Source: a virus
Length of the DNA: 26,678 nt
Virus record (IMG/VR): IMGVR_UViG_3300030202_001955
Span: 1-26,678 of that record
Direction: 5' to 3' (one strand)
A program made the position numbers and the translations under genes. This document shows positions 24,001 to 26,678 of the stretch, one piece after another (the first letter of the stretch is position 1; every line of letters starts with the position of its first letter). The notes beneath the pieces were generated by a model that had not been told where the DNA came from, did not search any database, and saw only the letters and a list, made by a program, of their open reading frames with translations.

Positions 24001-26678
24001 CACTTGTCAATTCAGCAAACGCGGCTGTCCAATATATTGACAGAATTGGTTTAAACGCGACAATGTTCCGAGTTGGTTCACAAGTGTTAACCGATTATGA
24101 CCACGACATTAACGCGGCTGTTCCCGATGATGTGTTTTTAATTGACGCAACGCGTTGTCAAAACAGCGAAGAGTTGGGTGCTGTTGTTGCGGCGGCAATC
24201 AACACTTTTCCCGGTCGCGCTAATCTCAAGGCTCTCGGTGGTTCTTTCTTACCATCGTTCCAAGATGCTCAACGACAAGATAGATACAGTTGGATTGATG
24301 TTGGTGATATGGGGACCTATGTTGCTAATGCGGGTGGTTCAGTCGTAGGAACAGTAAGTGTCACAGGTGGTGCTTTACCGAAAAATTTACCGGAATATGG
24401 ATGGATAAGACTATCTAATGGCACTAAATCGTATTATGGTTATTACTCACACTACGATAAAACGAACGGAACATTCATTCTTGGTGTTAATCAAAGAAGC
24501 AATTTCGCGCATTTAGAAGAACCTGCGATTGGCGGAACAGGTAATGTGACCAGTGTTGATACTGATGCTGGTGCATTGAAGGTGTTTGTGTGGAGTAAAA
24601 CTGGTAATTTGCGATGGGATAATGGTTTTCAAAATGCGACAGACGGCACACGCTCAACAAGCGCAACAGCATCGGCTGATGCGTCGAACAGTCCTTTCGA
24701 CCACTACGCAACAACTCAAGTTCATTTTAGCGGTGTCACCGACGCAATAGACAGAACGCGCGCGGTTGGTGCTGTTGGTTGGCATGGTGAAAGATATTCA
24801 TACTTTAACAGTCTTACCATCACAGACGGCACAGCAAAGGTAGCCGCTGGTCTTGGTGCTTGGCATCCTATGATGGGTTTTACACCATACGGTGCGGCAA
24901 CCTCTTGTCATCAATCAAGTTCTATCAAGTGGGTTTTACGCCCAGCAACAGGAGAAGGTGATGAAGAACATGTTCAAGGTGTGTGGGAACCAAAAACAGA
25001 TAATCACGACGCAATAGGTCTTCATCAACGCCACTTCATTGTCGTATCATACGAAGGTGACTTGCCTATTATAGCAAAGGCTTCGCGTAATGGTCAACAA
25101 ACTTGCGGTGACATGTTGCAATTAAAATGGTCAACAGGTGGTCAAGGAGGGACAGTGACAGCGTATCACAACGAGAGATTCAACAACGACCGATACAATG
25201 CTGAATCAAACGCTGGTCCTCATGTCGAAGCAATCTATGATACCACTATAACAATGCCAACAAACGATGACGCGAACAGTCGTCTTTGGACACACGCGGC
25301 AACAAACCCGTCAGCGTTAACACAAATGGAAACATGTTTATTCCCAACTGGTGATTTGTTTTATGATAAAACCGAAAATAAAAACAAAGACTTGTATGCT
25401 AATGACCCAATTTTTGATAGTGAAGCACACACTGTTGACAATATTGGGTATGATAATTACGAAGGTCACCGCCGTGGAATATACAATCATTGGAAATCGA
25501 GAAACGCGGCACGCAACTTTTTCACAGAACATGTAGTTTGGAAAAGAATGGGTGGAGGCAATCTCACACTCCCTGCTCAAAATGCGCGTGGGCTTGGTAG
25601 CATACCGTGGGCTGTTCACAAAGTTGGTAGCGCGTATGTTAAGTTCGGAGAAACAATATACGGCAATGTTCGCTTTTCGTTTGAATCAACCAACGCCGCT
25701 ATGTATCCAATTATACAAGCACAAGAGTTAGCGCATCCAGCATTAGCCGAACAATACCCTTACGAAGTAAGAAACGCGCTAACAATACCCAACGAAGAGA
25801 TGCAATTCAAAGAGATGGTTGTCGTTGATGATACAGGTCAAGAACACATCATCGCCGGGGGTTCACCGCTCGGTGTTGTTATTCGCGATTATGAGTTAAT
25901 ACACGACCGAGAAAGTGAAGGTCTTGCACCTGCTTTAGCAGGTTCGGGTATCGCACCAAACATGAAAATACAACTCCCCGACCATGATGAGATACCGGGC
26001 AACATTCTTGTTCGTGCTGGATTCGATAGACTCCAAGCATATCAAAACGAAACACTTGGTGGTGGAGGATTGCAAAACCCAACACAACCGTCACAGACCG
26101 TGAAGGATGCTTTTGAGTCCACAGTTGCAAGCCCGCGAACAGAACCATTTTGGGAGCAAGAAGGATACGAACACATCAATCAAAACCCCAACAACTTCCC
26201 CGACAGCAACAATAGTCTTCAATCAAACAACATTATCGAAACGGCATACGAACCTCATGACCGCGCTTTATATTTTCACATTACCAAAATGGGCTACACT
26301 TACACCGAGCGCGAACCTATGGCTATTGTCAATAATGCTATGACTATCAATCGTCTTACTGTTGCTGAAATAAGTCAATCTCTTGGTGCTATTCTAACTA
26401 ATGAAGACATTGAACCTTTGGTATGGCAACAAGACCCTACACCCGATGGTCGTTATTTTATTTCTATCAACGGAACAATTGCATCATTTACAGGGTTAGC
26501 AGACGCAAGCGGAGGGGTAGGTTCACCAAAGAGAAGATTTACAGGCGTTGTTTTTGCACCGGATTTTACAGCCAAAGGAAACGACCAAATCAAACCATCA
26601 TACTATATTCCCGCAGGTTCAACAAGACAGTTTGCCGCTCGTCGCTTACGCGACCATGCAGAAGTGAGTGGCAACAGC
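15087..26678 (+). CDS. Giant LamG-containing tail fibre/adhesin, 3'-truncated by the window
   Basis: One frame stays open from GTG (GGGGAG 6 bases upstream) to the last base, at least 3,864 codons, more than 400 kDa. I read it across its whole length and saw no in-frame stop. Residues about 62-227 are a LamG/concanavalin-like lectin domain: LNNFTVEAWVSP, YHISGEFNGEQVKLYVNGEL, LFIGGKGG and the closing GLWRFEE. Such domains bind sugars, so host attachment is likely. The rest is mostly beta-type and poor in long helices. Residues about 627-665 and 3018-3050 contain a helix like the inserted modules of the connector and tail-tip genes. Residues about 1760-1810 are a low-complexity linker rich in Arg, Ser, Thr and Glu. 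Further enzymatic domains are not recognised. It is the last tail gene in the window, where receptor-binding proteins lie. Fibre versus central tip protein cannot be settled without the end of the gene. Confidence 0.8.
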   Translation, partial: MAVIGLSSHALFFNGVSDSVVCPQGDFTKTGIKRVLNGVEARSSAPILQDDDGHRFANPNNQSLNNFTVEAWVSPDCGGVIASKAGLFELRMGDINGPDAASFKVEFSNGVTAIASSANSYPTAAASFISNNVGYNTGQRELYHISGEFNGEQVKLYVNGELMASHKMNKKYSCNINDQDLFIGGKGGEYRGYIESLHWKADVSTMESRAKPFMLSTSTLGLWRFEEPVDVDSTVFKITSNVAAGATSITIGATQCQSLYELVSGKSDTLATNYTLDSLGNYRVANAAHSGGAQVISVAHTPFNLLINPTATDILTGIPNGSPPERVRLKAINTNGTITVDSIHLDFGVSLDTGSRGVLHARTAFDTSNNFANDSTMVLVRSDILIDGESGKPYQRVGTGSQAIDRTGAMVIDESANEFHGFLYSRSLAVNTNNFAPSSWSIAERFKTGHTGRHHFTQLEGHPYLRLLPPIHEQELTRTIDGIADDALITFAGSYLGLKDSLPINSKVAVTHTAFNARIVDVKTSATTNGVVLNGMHGIENNRNGVIAISVDDIEPFLLKGGGIGVSSTTDSQYTKHLTPETESRVAILEVSGLTAGYVEIHYNAVDLTGGKMGLSNPALLITKTVPDGGCFLNSKRVAEHIADAVGAGATIHSPGGVVIASSKDVGSAQVAMKPHHLVGDNTGGIEYDEELDESLIPSNHTPLSAGDEARAPPQGVGTKLHPSVYHKIHIQPNQRSQSDPPVGEAPTHYQESVQFASQKGGAFEMFDIIDNDKKGDSYIFIVQPSKRERTMQLSRVTPVSIDANDSTYFTIEYVQSNVRVTSMEVNDSGMGRFLVMEGQGLMSDVADQTVSYSGDGSRDSHIVKEIQPGAPVVSVTLGGAGQGAINTKPTWDPAALSRIGWNTRHDCTTMVQSFTSTTLTVVPLNNNGTYLDSWGTYCFPATGRIYLENGAYAEYASKSGSGFTFAGGATHLGTSKYVLANGRDTTSFAQWAIENSITAGIKILLDPLFDSLSICGDGTTINDRLFQSIGSVKHDYQLGTQYASTRALAEIPLFPQQFFEDRDAGLFPGPDNSMKLHLDATMTAQAWNPSPVGRRAPNFPATDYEAFGYYQYAKSNNLPIRSIVTEITRNASTNTMNLNTNVIPDSKFDSFGDVLGVSTQRTRRIVLGNGEWAYYEKTGVGVCQLTLSNLASHSSENFFSTVRVGSQVIVGELPDNSNFPLAGDVGYGSSAQEYRRPFYYDRGSVMTQGGNLDYGLRQYVSAVEFKAGPTSNPHLPRIKSKNAVLDLILYTPLSSPQEFTFEGDLPKGKLSTNYHFAGINEVTGRKYRINYNSSTNANLITVEAHPILDSTAPALSQGDKLTLLGVYSVAPTTMPLKIEDGIANATWNNPYCPGGLRYGDTVWMNMHYTNPHAIEGMFAKSRGVLNEYEVWRGFNGGKGELGTEARDTLPIENFLIGDTCLETARNFVQHVNKTIELNWIELGHETDPTQADYSAPPIVAYLDPYLSTEQHARVLLYDVAHDREFIAFHDLHMQVQTNPTTPTINGLDVAAGFRTQNKDKQLITKYNSQTLNSVSYTYEDGHGKSQFVEGAYAHRAWYLMDQSFMVTTGSAALQHYNRKERNTPHYVKFGHETTQYGQGRVSQSTVDMDIAALRHAETIPYNESNDVQQNSLTAPQFTATFFDTPEGTRVISAFLCLKGKRANANNLSSHYENRLQHLPHWSEMDFIRRLTIDMGEIGIKEGVTDIEAAAKEVVRLINQGGAFNGRSSQRRPSDQYAGEGERFDINRRSISTGGTDTEEPTDATAVHQHADFAVTGSTHDPAPFWMDNAFTSFDRGSHMGYLRAHLGRVVEDANGNEGYSIVIHSTVPGATGRNFCVWLDNSKSQAEYKPQFLIGHGGRFRNFYCAPPEMAGENMHPAPMPIDKNGKPFAPITTLREYVALDEASDEFFTNQHLGFDKNYNTTMEGEESPNTGATTGRASNTGNMESFENSGQKFTVREGLQTGSRAKARINFGGIVAAGIPGFAPDAGIWGFGEDGKDTGRFMSSIYGNHLLTTDVNYNVYPKYAPTAQTGDGVVGTQSLYGLKMVDHRGKAHILRYIYRTEGQTFSHKNSVMPPTIDEETLIYFDDRDIAQGGFTIGANMWGNGGNGTPFFYETGAVGQESRSWRGNKWRGVHTPNAGYAVAVDPTMADNTFSLTQGGGAAGYHGGGIWHHLPNTDDVLGWMGFPDSGLIWMAIPASASLYGEIGAVFSYTSRTHNGRGGPHHFFGINGELMTSGNMNDVWFDTAAKCGPTSISQNKTPVIISPHLNQTTIVTDELIAAATAYAFTVDPNEDDQYFDCSHLRAPDGRTYGEIMGNNAQTAVKITKFNRDKEVIPLKNMFSVSLSRDWGLQASTIDSQVITGSAGGQLGGAQVNHRKRERMNDTGYLPYTLLQITTRYKGSNANTATPILIDQTNNSVPVDDWKKHLRGEKHTRYEGDHITPSLGASTYEINAQSGSLTLPGGTARTTYQIELRDPAHFAVLGRQYAWQLQHVSGGTNLNFDSSTEFSGAIDGSWSPFRRMDIDKDTYLHCAAFSSIDNPTNVANHLIGWKHDDSVGDFKDTLAVDLIMQPFKFENDIQGLRLRANRRGNPLLYFRGAQDSIDSHVPLYFGGGFSGVVMDINDGSRVDYSTHNKHPYAKGPTGSAGMQDIGEKMGAYALLDTTALFAMFPAAVLANQHRGEPSPPFANQDAILNPDIDGNTNTHTIPNTTYTNVKIAQPTPVVLRFAHPYARYDDSVNSVAYMVFGPGQAVPKHWSGEGATLTTSVEPSAKWTVANKIYTALDGAVGTTFNAGVPSGYFLPNELSNGTLNGAANQFLPPTDAYSANNAFPYTTFRHWEPSYGSPNSAFNQTFSTEARYVSNHFVSFNSGAQSAANEYAHPFSHYRGATRFANSHWELSQMIYHLDGGYTAGGSWFDNSVRKNAPHPVTATLVNSANAAVQYIDRIGLNATMFRVGSQVLTDYDHDINAAVPDDVFLIDATRCQNSEELGAVVAAAINTFPGRANLKALGGSFLPSFQDAQRQDRYSWIDVGDMGTYVANAGGSVVGTVSVTGGALPKNLPEYGWIRLSNGTKSYYGYYSHYDKTNGTFILGVNQRSNFAHLEEPAIGGTGNVTSVDTDAGALKVFVWSKTGNLRWDNGFQNATDGTRSTSATASADASNSPFDHYATTQVHFSGVTDAIDRTRAVGAVGWHGERYSYFNSLTITDGTAKVAAGLGAWHPMMGFTPYGAATSCHQSSSIKWVLRPATGEGDEEHVQGVWEPKTDNHDAIGLHQRHFIVVSYEGDLPIIAKASRNGQQTCGDMLQLKWSTGGQGGTVTAYHNERFNNDRYNAESNAGPHVEAIYDTTITMPTNDDANSRLWTHAATNPSALTQMETCLFPTGDLFYDKTENKNKDLYANDPIFDSEAHTVDNIGYDNYEGHRRGIYNHWKSRNAARNFFTEHVVWKRMGGGNLTLPAQNARGLGSIPWAVHKVGSAYVKFGETIYGNVRFSFESTNAAMYPIIQAQELAHPALAEQYPYEVRNALTIPNEEMQFKEMVVVDDTGQEHIIAGGSPLGVVIRDYELIHDRESEGLAPALAGSGIAPNMKIQLPDHDEIPGNILVRAGFDRLQAYQNETLGGGGLQNPTQPSQTVKDAFESTVASPRTEPFWEQEGYEHINQNPNNFPDSNNSLQSNNIIETAYEPHDRALYFHITKMGYTYTEREPMAIVNNAMTINRLTVAEISQSLGAILTNEDIEPLVWQQDPTPDGRYFISINGTIASFTGLADASGGVGSPKRRFTGVVFAPDFTAKGNDQIKPSYYIPAGSTRQFAARRLRDHAEVSGNS

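Noticed and set aside
1-26678. Transcription promoters, terminators, tRNAs, CRISPR arrays, insertion sequences and attachment sites
   Set aside because: No intergenic gap is long enough, and no repeat-spacer pattern, cloverleaf, terminal inverted repeat or U-tract hairpin was seen; the block is probably transcribed from upstream.

Overview
The window is the late structural (head and tail) gene block of a tailed double-stranded DNA virus of the HK97/Caudoviricetes type. All genes lie on the plus strand and are packed end to end, with no gap above about 25 bases. The layout follows the usual siphovirus order: a protein cut by the left edge; a prohead protease fused to a scaffold; the HK97-fold major capsid protein; small head proteins; a head-tail connector; small neck genes; a large tail-tube protein; a frameshifted pair of tail assembly chaperones; the tape measure; a tail-tip protein; and a giant fibre or adhesin gene that runs off the right edge. 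No sheath gene is visible, so a long non-contractile tail is most likely. The 570-residue tape measure suggests a tail of about 85 nm (inference, 1.5 angstrom per residue).

Host: the ribosome-binding sites (GAGGTGAT, often fused to the previous stop as TGAGGTGA) match the conserved 3' end of prokaryotic 16S rRNA and do not separate bacteria from archaea. The ligase-like protein at the left edge, several small Cys-rich or zinc-ribbon proteins, and the overall style resemble uncultured marine virus contigs, including those assigned to marine Group II archaea (magrovirus-like). That assignment is a guess from style, not something the sequence proves.

Region by region: 1-1.8 kb holds a ligase-fold-like protein that seems to have lost its catalytic lysine. 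1.8-4.4 kb holds the capsid assembly module, where scaffold may also be made from an internal start. 4.4-9.1 kb holds a run of small head, decoration and neck genes around a connector; two of them share an N-terminal MNPM..AW..LK tag. 9.1-15.1 kb holds the tail module, including a third tagged protein (a 47-residue Cys-ladder peptide), a SAP-domain protein and a canonical CCCTTTA minus-one frameshift. 15.1-26.7 kb is one uninterrupted reading frame of at least 3,864 codons, starting with a LamG-like lectin domain.

Most notable are the giant open frame, the pseudo-ligase next to the capsid genes, the recurring N-terminal tag, the short genes, the frameshift site, and the apparent total absence of five palindromic tetranucleotides (GATC, GTAC, CTAG, AGCT, ACGT). 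No integrase, polymerase, terminase, lysis gene, tRNA, CRISPR array or insertion sequence was seen. The terminase, and probably the portal, must lie to the left.
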